Origin: Formicarius rufipectus
Lineage: Eukaryota; Chordata; Aves; Passeriformes; Formicariidae
Length of the DNA: 64,000 bases
Direction: 5' to 3'
Assembly: GCA_013399695.1 (NCBI GenBank)
Contig: VXAU01004384.1
Span: 482,019 to 546,018, forward strand
Shown: positions 47,027-60,624 of the stretch, piece after piece
Numbering within the stretch: the first letter of the stretch is position 1
Layout of the letters: the number at the start of each line of letters is the position of its first letter
Position numbers and translations under genes: made by a program
The notes under the pieces: model-generated
The model's database searches: none
What the model saw: only the letters and a program-made list of their open reading frames with translations
Told to the model about the DNA's origin: nothing

Positions 47027-49341
47027 ACCAGGTAAACTAAAATTCTGCTTAGATTCTTTCTGATAAATAACCTGAAGCAATTACTTTGGATAGTGTGTGG
47101 AGAGTTTCACATTCTGAGTTAATTAAATTCTTGACAGTGATGTCCCCACATGACCCGAAGCATCTGACTCCTGTGGTCTTCACAGTCCCCAGAGGGCATT
47201 TGCCACCTACCATTGCTGCTGGCCTGAAGAAGACCAAGAGAAGATTGCAGTTACTACTTTGCAAAACATACATAAAAACAGGATTGGAACCTTTGAATTT
47301 TATTTAGGAAAAATTCATGCAAGATTTCATAATTTCACCTATTGCAAATCCCATTCTTTTCAACTCTATAAACAAAGCTTTATGACTCCCAATAACCAAC
47401 CATTCCTTTCTGAAAGCGGAGGTTTCCAGATTCAGAGTTTGAAGCAAGGTCCATTAGACCTGTAATCAGTTTTTATGACAGTTCTTGAACAAGCAGTAGC
47501 TTTTGACATAGTAATAACTCAATTCATGGTTTTCTTCAGGACTGCAATCTGAGTAACTGGTTGACATGTGACAATAGGATTTCTCCCTTTTATGGAATGG
47601 TAAAAATATATCATTAACCAGTTCTTATTAGACTATTTTTGGTCAAAATTCTGTATGCATGCAAAGTAAAACAAATACTTTGATAATTTTATTTAGAGGT
47701 TTTTATTGTCTGAACATCAAGCTTCTTATAGCAATGTTAATTTAGAATGCTTTTGCAAGGCTGAAAAGTTGTATAGAAATGTTCCTACATGCAATTATGG
47801 ACACACATAGGCTTACAAATTTCTTTACTCAGTGTTAAAAATAGCTAAACATTTTATAAATACCAGGAAGAGAAACAGGACTAAGAATTAATATAAGTGA
47901 CATCTGTATTGTTTACCCATTAGGTTTATCCCTTTTATTTTAATGCTATTGATATAAGAAAAATGTGATAAAGCCAACACAGTTTTGTAAATAATATCTT
48001 AAAAATTACATTAGTCTACCATCTCTTCTAATCTTGATAAGCATTGCATGACTTTGTAAGAGATTGCCATTTTTAGATGTTTGGAATTTTCTTTATCAGA
48101 ATATTATAGAAAGAAATTAGATACTTGAATTTGGGCTTTACAGTTACATAAAATAAGATGAACCTTGCAGGCATTCTAGAAAAGACAATTATTAATTTGT
48201 CAATGGCTAGTTTCTAAATTCTTAAGGGCTTTTAACCTCATGTACATTTCTGCAGCAACTGAACATTCTGTGTGTGTCCCAAAAGTTAATGTGTAGATAT
48301 ATTAAATAGCATCCATGATTATCACTATTTTTTGCCAATCTTAACTTGTTACTACATGATAGCTCTTGTATGTTTATGAAGAAGGGTCATTAATTAATCC
48401 CCTAGAGCATTAACTCTCCCATACTTTTTAACAACACTTTTTTGTCCTAAAGTTTTTAATAAAAATAAGGAGAAATGCATCATCCTACAATAATGTAAAC
48501 GTGAGTTCTGTTCTTCAAAGGCAGGAAGGTTTGGGAGCAAATTTTGTTTATTGAGCCTCCTATAGGTAGAGGTGCCCACCTCCTATCCCAGTAACTGTCT
48601 ATCTGATGAGTAACTCTCAATCTGGCAGAGTGCAGATGTTGTTCTGTTTCTTACAGACTTTTCAGTGGGAAAATAAAGGCTCTGCTTCCCCCTGCAAATG
48701 AACAGGGCAAGGAGGTGAGGCAGGATGTTATTCCATACATTTTACTTAGTCCAGGATCCTGGAATAAACCTCTCAGCTGTTAGAAGCCGTTGGAGCTCCA
48801 TGGGTCACGGCAGGCCTCGGTGTAACACCTCCCATGCTCCAGCTGAAAGCACAGTGCTCACTCATACTCAGCTGTGGTATCGACCCAGTGCTACTTCAGA
48901 AGAAAAATCACCACTTTCTGAATTACCAGTGCTCTCCCAGCATCACTTCCCTTTGGTGAGCTCTTGTCAGACGTGGTCCTGCTCATAAGATCTGCTGCAA
49001 TCAGAGCTCAGATTTGTATAATGGAACTTTTGTCCTTTGTGTCTTTAAATGAGGGGTGCTCTAATGCCTTTGTGGGGCTCCTCATATGGAATGGTGTTAT
49101 TCTCCACTGTCTTGTTCTTTATCATTGCAGTCTTTCCTCCAAGCTTTCCCAGAAAGCATCTAATCCCCTGACCCTTAAGACTGCAATCAGAAAGCAGGAC
49201 TCATGAGTAAGACTGCAGTTACAAGTTTTTCTGTGCTCTGAGAAATTACAGGCGTAGTTGACTTTAATGAAGTTAGGGAAAGCAGGCAAATCAATTTAGC
49301 CTGTAATGCCAGTTGTCCATTTCAAACAAAAGATGTATGTG

Positions 49342-49363
49342 TAGTATGTTGTCAAACATACTA
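49342..49363. repeat. Short perfect inverted repeat
   Basis: TAGTATGTT and AACATACTA form a perfect 9-bp stem around a GTCA loop. No function is assigned. Confidence 0.7.
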
Positions 49364-49539
49364 TAGCAGAGAAATCTGTAAATAGTCCTGAAGTGTAATA
49401 TTGATGTCTCTAAAATCTGCATCTTGTGGGTGCCTAAGGTGTGCAAGACTGGCAATTAATATTGCTTTTTGAATAGGGTTTTTATTATGTTTCACTGTGG
49501 ATGTATCCGATGGTCTTGACTAACAATTCATAGCAGAGA

Positions 49540-49770
49540 GGAAGGATTCTGTTTATAATTATGAAAGGCATGTTTTCTGACCATTAATAGGGTATGTCTT
49601 GTTAATTATGATGATATATAAGGTATTTCACCTATGATGCCGTTTAGAAAATTAATGTTTGAGTCACAGAAAGGTCATTGCCATTCTGGAAGGAATCCAT
49701 TCATCTCTAAATAGGCCATCCGAATATAGACTAAGAAATACACTACATATAATTACTTAGAAATAGATGG
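49540..49770. promoter_or_regulatory. Candidate conserved non-coding element
   Basis: A unique block contains GACCATTAATAGGG, GTTAATTATGATG, GAAAATTAATGTTTGAGTCA and CTAAATAGGCC, the last resembling an MEF2-type core. It is non-coding in all frames. The call rests on texture only. Confidence 0.25.
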
Positions 49771-51189
49771 AATAAATAAGATTGATGATAGGTATTACGA
49801 AAGCCACACTTTAGTTTCCTACCAGGAAAAAGTAGATAGTAACTGGAAGAAACAATGATAGACACGTAAAAATGCAAGAGTAGTTATGTGAGGTTCAGCT
49901 ATTACACCTGAGGTGAGAACTCATCAGCCTTCAGAAGTGCTGTACATGAAGGACTTTGTCAGGTGTTTCTGAGGGCAGCTCCTACAAAGAGGAGAGTGAG
50001 GACTTTTTTAGTGGGGGTTTTTTTAACAAACCTCTGTCTTGTTTGACAGTGTAACTTTGTAATATATCTCTATATTTGCCACAAAAATGCTTATAAGTAG
50101 ATAGAATGCATGTGCTGTCTTTGAAGATAAACATGTTAATGAATATTTCCATGTGTGAGTCTTCTTTTGACACAGGCATATTGCTGAAAAAGTAATGCTG
50201 AGCACAAAGAAGCCCAGGAGCTGTGATGGAGACAAATTTCTCTTTCTAAACATTAAAGATCTAGTTTTGAAAACTACAGAATAAAAGCCCAGAATGGCTG
50301 TCCATCAAGCGAGCTCTCAAGCAGAGGAGGAGAAAGAGATTCCTTTAACATGAAGGACTGTGAACTTGAGCCTCCTAGTAGTGTCTGGGAGTGGCAGTAG
50401 CTGTTGGCTCCCACTCAGGTGCCAACCCAGCTAGGATTGAGATCTCCTGCACCAGACAGAGGGATGAGAGGTAAGCCTTGTCCCTGGGAGGCAGCTTCCT
50501 CTGACACCAGCCTTTGTAACTGGCCCAATCCCTGATGTGGGACATATTTATCCATATGCAGAGGTAAATCAGCTTTGAAAGGCTGCTACCTCCTACACCG
50601 AGCTATTCTAGCCCTGCTAACCTTGTTCCTTGGCCTTCCTGGACTGATTCAGAAAACATTGTCCCATGTGGCCGCAGGTTCACAGTTTGTAATTGTAGTG
50701 ACTTAAATCTGGACTTAACCACAGCAGTGCCCTTAAAAACGTTTTCAAAGAGCCCTCCCTGAAGCGTGGTGGTCACTGTTATTTTCTCCTGTTTTCTTTC
50801 ATAAGAAAGTTGTCTGCCTCCCTGCTCCTCAGCATCAGTTGGCTGAGAAAATTAGACACACTCCCTTTCCACATGAGTACCAGGAAATCAGTTTCCCTGG
50901 CATTGCTGACTGCTTTCTGGGCAAAGTGGGTTTGTGCCGAGCTCACAGTATAGATTAAAACAAAATTTATTTGTGATAAGGGAAGTTCAGCATTACCTGG
51001 CTTCTGTCTCCAGGCCCCTGGTTGCGTCTCTCTCACAGCAACCCCTTTAACTTTTACATTCTGAACTGCAATGAGCTTTCACATCTGCTGAGCCCCGATT
51101 TTCTCTGAGGAGCTCTGTGATATTAGAATATTTTGATAAATTAGAGCCTTTGCTTTTGCTTTGCCTCTGCAAACCTCTGTTCTGGGAGA

Positions 51190-51530
51190 GCAGCGTCAGT
51201 GAGGCATTCACGCTGTGCCACACATTCGGCAGAAATGGCCAAACAACCGCTTGAGATGGGGACAGGTAAGCAGAAAGGGGCGAGGACTTACGGCACGTAG
51301 AATTCCTCCAGTTACGCTGAAATCCAGCAGTATCATCCCGTGTTCACGTGAGGGGCAGGGAGTGGTGAATCTGCCCTTGCCGGCAGCATCGGGGTCTATC
51401 ATGTGCCCGGAGCCAGCAGTGAGGGGCACCAGGGCGGGCCCGTGCGGAGGGACTGCTGCGGGGCGGGCTGTGCGGGGCTCTAGCGCGGTCGGCACGACCT
51501 TCTGCGGGAAATGCTTTCCTTCTTAAACGG
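51190..51530. promoter_or_regulatory. Isolated CpG-bearing GC-rich patch, possible orphan CpG island
   Basis: About 340 bp are markedly richer in GC and CpG than the flanks on both sides. CpGs concentrate at about 51,280-51,510, including GGGCGGGCCCGTGCGG, GGGGCGGGCTGTGCGGGG and TAGCGCGGTCGGCACG. A textbook-like donor, CAG then GTAAGC, occurs with GT at 51,266 on the plus strand. Open frames on both strands (about 100 codons) reflect base composition and show no domain. It may be a small orphan CpG island or the promoter or first exon of a non-coding RNA. Confidence 0.35.
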
Positions 51531-53320
51531 TGACAGAGCTTGGGGCACTACAAAAACAATTCCATCCGTGTTAGCACTGCGTGCTCTGAATAACTGAGGG
51601 GCAACACCACACCAAGGCTGATGTGCCTGTAGGGAAAGCTCTTGTCAGCCAGACAGCTCATAACCCTCATGTGAAACCAGCCTGGACCAAGCCAGCCCAA
51701 TCTCCTGAAGCACAAACATGCAGGTTGGCAGAGGTGACCCTGTCAGGGGCAGGGCAGATGTCAAGGATCACTGTGAGTTTTCTAAGTACGGTAGGAGCCA
51801 CTTAGACTGTAAGACATGGGAACTGTCTCTAAGATAACTTGTGTATACCAGGCTTGACAGAGTCATCAGGACTGGAAGTGTTGTGCTGGCACAACAACAT
51901 TCACACACACACCAAACCACCTGAGAGCAGGTGGTGTTCAATCAGTGTTGTTGGTTGAGGTCACCCATATAAGTCATGGTCTAGGGTTTTTTCCTCCATC
52001 TTCCTGATTAGCAAATTCAGGATAGTGGAACCAGCCTAGAGAGTTACTGAGATCATCTGTGCCAGAAAACTTGATAGTTTACATAGAGTAAATAAAATAA
52101 CTCTATAAAGGTGAGGAAAGTAAAAGAATAAAAACCCTACACTTATATATTTGCAAAAAGCATGCTTGTCTGAGTCACTCCCTCTGTTTCTCCCAAATCC
52201 CACACCCCACTGTAGGGAGCTGGGGTATTTCCATGAGTGAGACAATGCACTTTTCCCTTGAAAGCTGCTGGGTTTAATCTTGCCATCAGATGCTGTGATT
52301 CATTTCTACAGCCCCTGTTGTGTATTTCTTAATATCAGACATGAGTGAAGTATCTTCAGGACTGTGAGACTGGAATCAACTGTTTTTTCAAATGAAAAAG
52401 GTGCTGGAAATAGGTAGGTGGTCTTCATCAGATGAAAGAGTCTCTGAAACCAAGCCCAGATTCATGAGCCTGTCATGGTACTAAGTAAGCCAGAGGCTCA
52501 CTAAGTGAGGCCTTTACACCTTAAACAGTGCCCATTTAGTTTAGTCTCATCTCAGAGCATCTGTCCCAGCACACAGCTGGGGCACATTTGGTGCGTGACA
52601 GCCACACCCCCACAGAGGATTGGGCCTACACCAGCTACAAGGCTGTCCTCTGTGCTGCATGAATTCATCCTCCACAACAGGAATGCATGAAAAGTTTCAT
52701 GTAATAGTTTTGGGTTTCTCTCTTGTGAGACCAGCACTTACATAAAGTCATCATGTGAATTGTATCTAATCATTGCATAGGTCAAGACTTAGTCCTCTTG
52801 AGAGGTGAGTTCAGTGAAGATAAGATGAAGCTCTTTTACTGTTCCTTCTGGTTTCTGAGCCTTTGATGGCTGTTCAAGGTATATGCTAAAACTCCTTCCT
52901 GCAACAGCTTTCCTGTACCAGAAGGATAGGTCAGCTCTTGACTTCTGAAGCAAAGGCTTCAAAGTCTACACAGGTATTGCAAGCTGAAGTAAAAGTCTGC
53001 TTGTGGCAGCCCAAAAATATGTGTCATGACACCACTGCTTCCTGATGGCTGTACTGCCTTTTGAATTTCTACCTGTAAGTCTTTTTCAACACTTTTGAAA
53101 CACAATCATTTGTAATGGTGCTATGAGCTAGAAAAGTTTATTTCATAGTTTAAAGTGCCCTTACCATCTTTAGCTGTTCTGTTACATCCATGCATAATGA
53201 TCATCCATCTGGGGGTAGGTACTTTCTGTGATTTTGTCTGGTTTGCCACGACCAGTTCCATGGTTGGGAGCCTGATCCCCTTTTCTCTCTGTTTTCCACA
53301 TACAGCATTGCAGCATTTAA

Positions 53321-53350
53321 ACAACAACAACAAAAAAAAAAAATTAAAAA
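53321..53350. repeat. (CAA)n and A-rich tract
   Basis: Three to four CAA units lead into an A run of about 13 and then TTAAAAAAT. No retroposon body could be tied to it. Confidence 0.75.
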
Positions 53351-54399
53351 ATCTGTTTTCAGGTAGGTGGATGTTCACACCAGAACTAAGTCAGAATCTA
53401 ACTCCCCAGCAGAAAGGCTTTTGAGTTGAGACCCAAATACAAATTACAGCAAGTCTGATATTTTTGAGCCTGCTGTTTTCTCATTTGCACTTTCTTCCCC
53501 ACTTTTCCTTGGATTCATTTGTTCCCTTCTTGCCCTTCCTTCAAAGTCTTCACTGTTTCAGTCAATATGGAGTTCTGCAGAAGCTCATTCACTCACTCCT
53601 TCCATCTCCTGCCAAAAAGTTGTCATGTGCAGTTTCTTCTCTACGAGGAACCCCCAACTCCTTTCTCTGACCGCCTGAAACCACTGACTGACCGAAGGTG
53701 AGCCACATCTCCAGAATGGTGGTGTGGTTGTTTACACTGCAAGTTAAAATGAAACCATTCTGTACTGCTGAAAAGTGAGTGCAGAACTTGGCTTTGTGCA
53801 CACGAAAAGTGGGTAAGTTCTGTTTATCTGTGCTTACTCTTGACTTCACAACTGTTTTCCTGTGTTTGCAGGTGTAAGCAACCTCTGAGACAGCAGGATT
53901 TGCTCTGTATTGCTATAGCCTGGATTTTAGTCTGTCTGCTTTGCTTCACAGCCTGCCTTCATTGTATTCTTGCTGCCAAATAAAGACTTGATACAGATGA
54001 GAAGTACAGATTATGAGGTATTTCAAATTAAACTTTGCTACCAACATCTGATTTGTAAAAATGCCATTAGACCCTCAAGAAAAATGAAGGTACTTAAGCC
54101 TAGAGTGTCACTGATCTCTGTACAGAGGCTTGCTGCTGAATGCCTTCTGAATTCTGCCCTTCTGAGACTTGGACCTTCATCTGCAGGCCTGGCTGTAGGC
54201 TGTGCTAGTGGAGCTGTGTATCAGAGCAAACCAAACAGTTGTAAACTGCTTTCACCCAGTATCATCCACAACTGCCTCCCCATTAATTCCCTCCATCTGG
54301 AAGCACCCTGATGTCTCCTTAATAGGGGTTAGCATTATTTATAGCAATTTACAGGTGTGCTGCTGAAAGATGGAACTGTAAATCACCTCAAATGTTGTT

Positions 54400-54590
54400 C
54401 CATGATGAAGTGCCTCTACATTATTTAACAAATTGTCCCAACACGACTGAACAATGCACAATGGGAAAAATTGCCACAGAAATATAATATTGAAAAGGCC
54501 ACAATACTGTATATTTAGTTAAGATTTGTAATTGCAATTTATGTTTTCCTGGCAATTTTGTACTCCAGAAGTACTTCCAGCTGCAGCAAA
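54400..54590. promoter_or_regulatory. Candidate conserved non-coding element
   Basis: A unique block contains AATGCACAATGGG (SOX-type ACAATGG), GCCACAATACTGTATATTT and GTAATTGCAATTTATG. It is repeat-free and non-coding. Confidence is low without alignment. Confidence 0.25.
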
Positions 54591-57500
54591 GTTGGGATCC
54601 TTCTAACTAGAGGTTGTCAGCAGGGCAATACAATGACTTGTACATGTGACACTGTCATGCAGCTGGCTTTGCAGAGGTATTTGGCACAAAACATACCCAG
54701 TTGCATGTGCGTGGTTTAGTTACAGCTTACTGCCTAGGGTGTAAGGTAGCAATGTTTTTTTACAGTGTATGAGAGTGATTCTGTCTCTGTAGAAAGAAGA
54801 TTGAGGTGTGATGAAATGCCAGCCAAAAGTGCCTACAGGTACCTCAAAATAAAGAACTACACATGTTCTGAGATGTTGGTTTATCGTATTTGCCCTTAAC
54901 CTGAGCACAGTGCTTTCCCAGATCAAGGGAGGTTTGTAATTTTGAAGCAGTAGGAAAGATGGAGCAACATCATCTTCCTAGAAAGCCTGGCCTGAAAATG
55001 AACCACATTTATTGTTAATATCAGTCCTTTCTCTCAGAACTGCAGGTAATTTTCCTCCTTCAGGTGTGCAGCTACCATTATGTAATAAATGGTTTCTGAT
55101 TTTTGTCTGCTCAACCAGGGACAGTTTAAAGATTGTCATGCCTAAAACATGCACCCAGTTGAGATCTCACTGGATGAGATCTGGCACAAAACCCTGCGGA
55201 GCAGCCCAGTCAGCTGCTAATTTCATCTGGGCAAGAAAACTTGTTTGCAAATGCCCATAAGAGCAAAGAACAGAAGAAGGGATCTGGATGGGTGGAGGGT
55301 GCTTTGCTGTCAGTGCTTCCTTCCCAGGGATTCAGGGTTTGGAGGTTATGAATCAAAGGGTCTTTTAAGACGAGAGGTGAACAGCCCCTCTGTTGCATTT
55401 TAAGGAATGACTCTGTTTTGCCAGTTTAACATTCTGAGTCTTCTCAGTTAAAATTTAACACCAGTCAAAGCTCTCTTGATGTGAAGTCCAAGACCCTCTA
55501 TAATTTTTTGTGAGGATATTGAACATGTTCCCACAGAACTGAGGTGTCTCATCTTCACGTAGGTAACAGGATTGTTTGTGTTCACATGTGTCCGTGGACA
55601 GGAGGACCCAGGTAATAAATGCCAGCCTTAGACATCAGAGCTGCATCCAGGCAGTGGCTGCACTGGATGGATGAAGATGGTTGCAAACAGAAGTGATCTG
55701 GGGGCACGAAAGGTTAAGGAAGTATCCCAGGTGTTGAAATGTCCACCTGAGCAGCATCTCTCCTTCAGGTGGCTCAGTCACAGAGGGAACCTGGCTTCCT
55801 CAGGGAGGCCTATGGGACCACACTCCACCTGGCTGTTCCTGTGTGTTTGTACCTCAGTTTGTGCCTCCCCAGCCTCAAACTGGTTTTTAAAACTTTTTGA
55901 AGCCCACTTCAAGCCAATGGAACAGATAGAGAAGGGGTTTGGCTGTGCATATATCCCCATGGGGTTTGTGCAGTGAAGCAGCTGACAGAGGTGGCAGACC
56001 CCATGTGTGTCCCACACATGAGAAAAGGCAGAAAATCACACATGTATCAGAAAGCCCCAGGCAAGAGATTTATTAATGCTCCATCCTCTGGTGTCACTCA
56101 GAGTATGTGCCTTATTTGCCACCAGACAATCCAACCTAAAGGCCACAATTCAGGGAATTCAGCTTTTGCCTCCCCACTGCAGTAAACCTGAGGCTGAGCT
56201 TTAAAAAAAACACTGTGCTGCTGCTGGGGAATTAAACCACTGTTTGTTGTAGTTCAAGGGGAATGGGTATTCTGTGCCAGTGTCTGTGGAGTAAGATATT
56301 CAAGGATGCTATAGGTACAGTTTTTGGGAGGTGCTGTCCCATGGGGCAGGGTTGGTCCCTTAGTCTAAGTTCACCCCTAGGACTTGGGAAGTTTCTTTCC
56401 AGTTCCTCACCCATCACAAACGTCTCTCTCTGGGTAGCAGCACATCCCTGCCTCCTGGGAATGTTGTGGGGATCAGTATGCTACTGTCAGGCACTGGATT
56501 GCCATAAAGATGCTGACAGAATTGAAAAACTGTAAAAAAAATATAAAGCCACCAAAAAAAAGTCAATCCACTGGGATGCAGCATGAAATATACTGTCATT
56601 TACCCCCAGCCTAGTTTTTCCCTTTTCTGCTTGCTCTCTTCCACCCATTGCCACTGCTCCTGCTATTTGTGACATATATAAAACAGGACTATTGCAGCAC
56701 ACACAAGCTTTGGATCTTGGACTGTGTGTTCCCCTTCACAGAGCACCACTGCCTCAGCACTGGAAACTGTGTCAGTGATGTGTTTTGCAAAAATAAATAA
56801 ATAAAGGAATGAATGAAAATGTCACATACATAAATATGCCACAATAAGTTTAGTCTTTGGATCAAAGTACTCAAAACGACACAGCTTTGAAACAGAAAGG
56901 TAGAAATCAAAATTACACATCCCTGCGTATCAGCTCGGGTGCCAGCTGTTTAACTGAAGCGTACATACTGTGGCTGATTAAATGAAAACATTTTAACAGC
57001 TGTCTAGAAGAGCAAAACTCTCTCCCCATCTTCCCAGGACTGCCTCCTGCACCATCCCCATGGGCTGCCAGGGACAGCAGCCGCTTGGCTCCATCCTGTG
57101 CCTGCCCTGTCCCTGCTCATCAACACCCCTGTGGGGGCCACAGGGCATACAGGGATGCTCTGGGATCATCCACAGGACAAGAAATAAGATCCTTGGCAAG
57201 GTCTGAACCTCACAAAGTCCTGGTGCCATTCACTGACAAACCTGCATGTGGGCAAAAGCCCATGGGCTGTCTGGCTCTGATCCAGATTATTCCGTGAGTT
57301 AAAAATAACACTGGCTGATTCAGAGGGACAAAGCGGCTCAGCAGGTCCAGAGGAGAGGCACTGGTTTTCATACCCAGGCCAAACATGGCCTGGCCTCCCC
57401 AGCAGGGATGAGGCATTACAGAGGAGAGAAAGCCTTAGGTAAGTGGTGGGTGGTCTCTGGTGGCTGCATCCCTGCCAGTCTGCAGAACCAGCTGGGAGCC

Positions 57501-59651
57501 ATTCTTCAGCCTGGGGCCAAGCAGCACTATGTGACTGCTACTTCCCTTCCTCTCTTCCCCTACCTCCCCAAAGCTGTGTGGGCACCACTCCTCTTTGGAG
57601 CACATACTGTCCCCAGCCCCTGGCCAAGCATTGCTTGGAAGCGTGTTTATCTGCTCCAGCCAGCACTGCAGAGGCAGAGCTGTCTGTGGCCAGGCTGGTG
57701 CCCTGTCCCGCTCCATTCTCTGGTGTGGGCACAGCCAGGAGTGTGATGCTGTCCTGTGACACTAGCCCGGCCTCTGGGAGGGCTGCACTAGGTGGATCCT
57801 GTGGATCCCAAATCTGGGCTACACCAGGAGAATGTGATACACTTCTGTAGTGCAGGTGTTGCTGCAAGCCCCAGCACTGGGTTTTAATGGTGTGCTCAGC
57901 AGGACTGGCAGCAATGGCTCCATCTGGGCTGCATCAGCTGTGACCCCTCTTCAAACACCTTGATTGAGGGAGGTGTTTCCCCAGCCTTTGTGAAGAGACA
58001 AAAGGTTAACCTGGGCAGAGAGACAGGGACCAGACACATCACTGCTCCACCAGCCCACTGCTAACACCCACCCCGTGTCTGCCCGCTGATGGAAGCTGAA
58101 AGGAAGAGTGGTTTATATCACAATCAGGTGGGAGGGGAACAGGGAACAGGCAGCCACCCCAGCCATCACAGGTGAGCTGCATCCATTCAGGGGGATCCTA
58201 GCTGAGCCTCCCCCAGGGAGCAATGCCCCTTCTCTGCGAGGAAGGGCCAGTAGGAAAGGTTTGTGGGCATCTTTGCATAATGTATTTAAGTACAAGAACT
58301 TGGGAGAGTTGGTATCAAGCATCAGGCTTGTCCATTGACAGTAATTTTTAAAGATGCTGCATTTTGAGAATATGTTCTTAAAGAATCTGTATTTCCAAAA
58401 TGAAGTGCAATCAGCAAAGAAATTTTACAGCTCAAGATGTAAAAAGTATTTCAAAAGGTAACATCTTTTGCTTTCTTTTTTACACAACATCTGCTGTGTC
58501 CAAGTGTGTGTGTGCAACTGTGGGATGGAAGCTTTTATTATGCTAAGGTTTGCACAAGTCCTCCTCGTCACACTCTCCTTTGGCCCATAAGGCTTCATGC
58601 TGCTGCCTGGTGAGTGTTACCACACGTGTCAGTGCCAGAAGCTCCCCCCAAGAGTCACAGCCATAACCAGGGGAGGCACAGGACACGGTTCATTCACATG
58701 CACATTCACAAATTCTGTCCACAAAATACAGCAAGAAACTGAACTGCTTTTCACTTTCTGAAAAGCTGCAACCACTGCTGCCATAAAGTATTGTCATAAC
58801 ATGACACTCTTTCCCTCCCCAGCAGGCATGGGCCATTCTGTGTTTGACAGCATGTTTTTTATGGTTTTGTTATACACAGACAAAGCTATCTCCTTGTAAA
58901 ATGCCCTCCAAAAAAAAAATGTATGTTCTCAATGTTAAGTTTATCCCACCTCCTTCCATAGCTTTCCCTCCAAAACAATGTGGTCACACAGGCAAGCGAG
59001 AAGTTATGAGGGTTCTGAGTGAGAAGATGGGTAAGAAAAGGCTTTCCACCATGCAATGAGCTTTTCCCAAATCCAGCAGGCCATCAATCCCTGATTGCTG
59101 AATACCTTGATCACTCGATCCCTGAATGGCACAACAGGAAAACTAACACAGGCCAGCCCCATGTGTTACACGTCCCGTGTGCTCCTGGTGGCAGTAATAT
59201 CTTGAATTGGAAGTGCAATTCAGCATGTCAACCTCAGGCTGTCTGATGGCTCTTCATACCTTATGCTTTTTGTCCACTCAGGGTGGTCGTTTTGCTAATT
59301 GTGCTGAGGGTATTTTTCTCTTCCTCTGCCCAGAAAGCATCAGGGACCAATATAGTGGTGGTGGCTCTAGGACAGGTCTCATGTTGGTGATGTGCAAATG
59401 TGTCCAGCTCCTCAGGAGCAGCCACTCTTGTGTGGGGGCCAGGACTGTAAGCACCCCACTCTGCACTGATAGAGACCTCCCCAGGCTTGCTGTCCAAGAG
59501 TTGAGGAGGGTTGGACATGGCCTTGTGGCTGTTTACACATCACACTCCTGGCAAACATTCCCAAGGGTGTTGGTGCCTCTCTGGGACAGTGCAGCAAGCT
59601 AAACACCCCTTTGACAGGCCTGTGCAAAGGGCCAGTTGGAGCCGCTGCAGA

Positions 59652-59680
59652 GGGGGGGGGGTTATCGGGTTGCAGTGGGG
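59652..59680 (+). other. G-quadruplex pattern
   Basis: A run of ten G is followed by TTATC, GGG, TTGCAGT and GGGG. Splitting the G10 run gives the canonical pattern of four G tracts with loops of seven bases or less. Confidence 0.6.
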
Positions 59681-59954
59681 CCTGAAAGGCTGCTAATACC
59701 TGCCCCAGTCCCCACCACCACCACAGCCCCCACTGCCCTGGCCCTTGACCTGTACTCTCTGAGGGGTCCGAGGGCAAAGGGGACTTTCTGAAGTGTGACG
59801 AGTCCCCATCCTGAATTGCCAGCGCCCTCCCCACCCCGCTCCAAGCACCGCCGGGGCAGCGGGCACCCCTCACCGGGGCCCCGGGGCGACCGCTGCGGGT
59901 CTCCGTGTCTCATGCCTGCGGGGCACCGGCCCTGTCGCACGCCTGTCACCGCCG

Positions 59955-60018
59955 CTTCTACCCCGTTATTTACATCCGTCTTTAGCAGTCTAATTACCCG
60001 CTTTATTGCTTTCGCCTG
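59955..60018. promoter_or_regulatory. AT-rich island within CpG block (candidate conserved element)
   Basis: Between GC-rich flanks lies a short stretch with CCGTTATTTACATCCG, GTCTAATTACCCGC and TTTATTGCTTTCGCC. The TAATTA homeodomain core and FOX-like TTATTTAC are seen directly; regulatory function is inferred. Confidence 0.35.
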
Positions 60019-60294
60019 GGGGAAGCCCGGGGACGGCGGCGCAGGGGAGGACCCTCCCCGCACCGCCCGGAGGAAGGGGGGAGGACACAGAACTCAGCCT
60101 GTGCTGCCCCAGCAAGCACATGGTTTTGGCAGAGTTTCAGGCGGGGAGAGGCCGAGCAGGGCTCCAGGGGCGGCCGGGACCCGCCGCATTGCCAGGCCGG
60201 GGAGACCCCGAGGGGACTGCACGGCGCTGCCCCACAGCCCGCCCTCGAGAGGCGGCTTCGGCGCGACGAACCGACGGAGGGGGAAAAAAAAGCG

Positions 60295-60425
60295 CGACAG
60301 GATAGATGGATTTTCAGATAAGCAGCGGAGGTAATTTATTGGCCTTTATGCTCTTCCGATGGAGTGGGGAAGAGGCGGCGGAGTCGTGTCTTGCACATCA
60401 TTAAACGGGTTTACTCCGCCTCAGC
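60295..60425. promoter_or_regulatory. AT-rich island within CpG block (candidate conserved element)
   Basis: The segment includes GATTTTCAGATAAGCAGC, GGTAATTTATTGGCC (inverted CCAAT), CTTTATGCTC and CACATCATTAAACGGG, bounded on both sides by CpG-dense DNA. It is non-coding in appearance. The call rests on the composition contrast and motif content. Confidence 0.4.
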
Positions 60426-60624
60426 CAGAAGAGGTTCCCCCCCCGGCCTCCCTCTGCCGGGGGATGCCCCTCGCCCCAGCTCCATCACGGGGGGGAGTGC
60501 CGGGCCAACCCCCGGCCAGGGCCCGGCGCCACGGTGAGGGGCCACCACGCCGAGGTGCTGCACTCGCAGCCCCGGGGGGAGCCCCAGCCTCTCCCCTCTC
60601 ATCCAGGTTGTCCGCGGCGCGCTC

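Larger units (their letters stand above)
47027..51189. other. AT-rich intergenic DNA, no gene seen
   Basis: No exon or transposon is recognised. Unique AT-rich blocks at about 47,470-47,760 and 49,540-49,770 have an enhancer-like texture. A short inverted repeat lies at 49,342-49,363. Frames are short and featureless. Confidence 0.5.
51531..59640. other. Intergenic DNA of rising GC, no gene seen
   Basis: Composition drifts upward in GC towards the right (noticeably from about 57,000) but CpG remains sparse. Several overlapping frames of 100-150 codons at 57,400-57,870 and 59,200-59,870 occur on both strands at once without recognisable domains, the pattern expected from base composition. Simple repeats include (CAA)n plus an A tract at 53,321-53,350 and (AAAT)n at about 56,790-56,805. 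No CR1 copy is recognised. Confidence 0.5.

Noticed and set aside
57408..57867. Four overlapping frames of 93-135 codons on both strands
   Set aside because: Simultaneous openness on both strands with no domain points to composition, not coding.
59795..60334. 179-codon open frame on the plus strand
   Set aside because: It spans an AT island and a CpG-rich stretch with no change in codon character, overlaps frames on the other strand and has no known domain.
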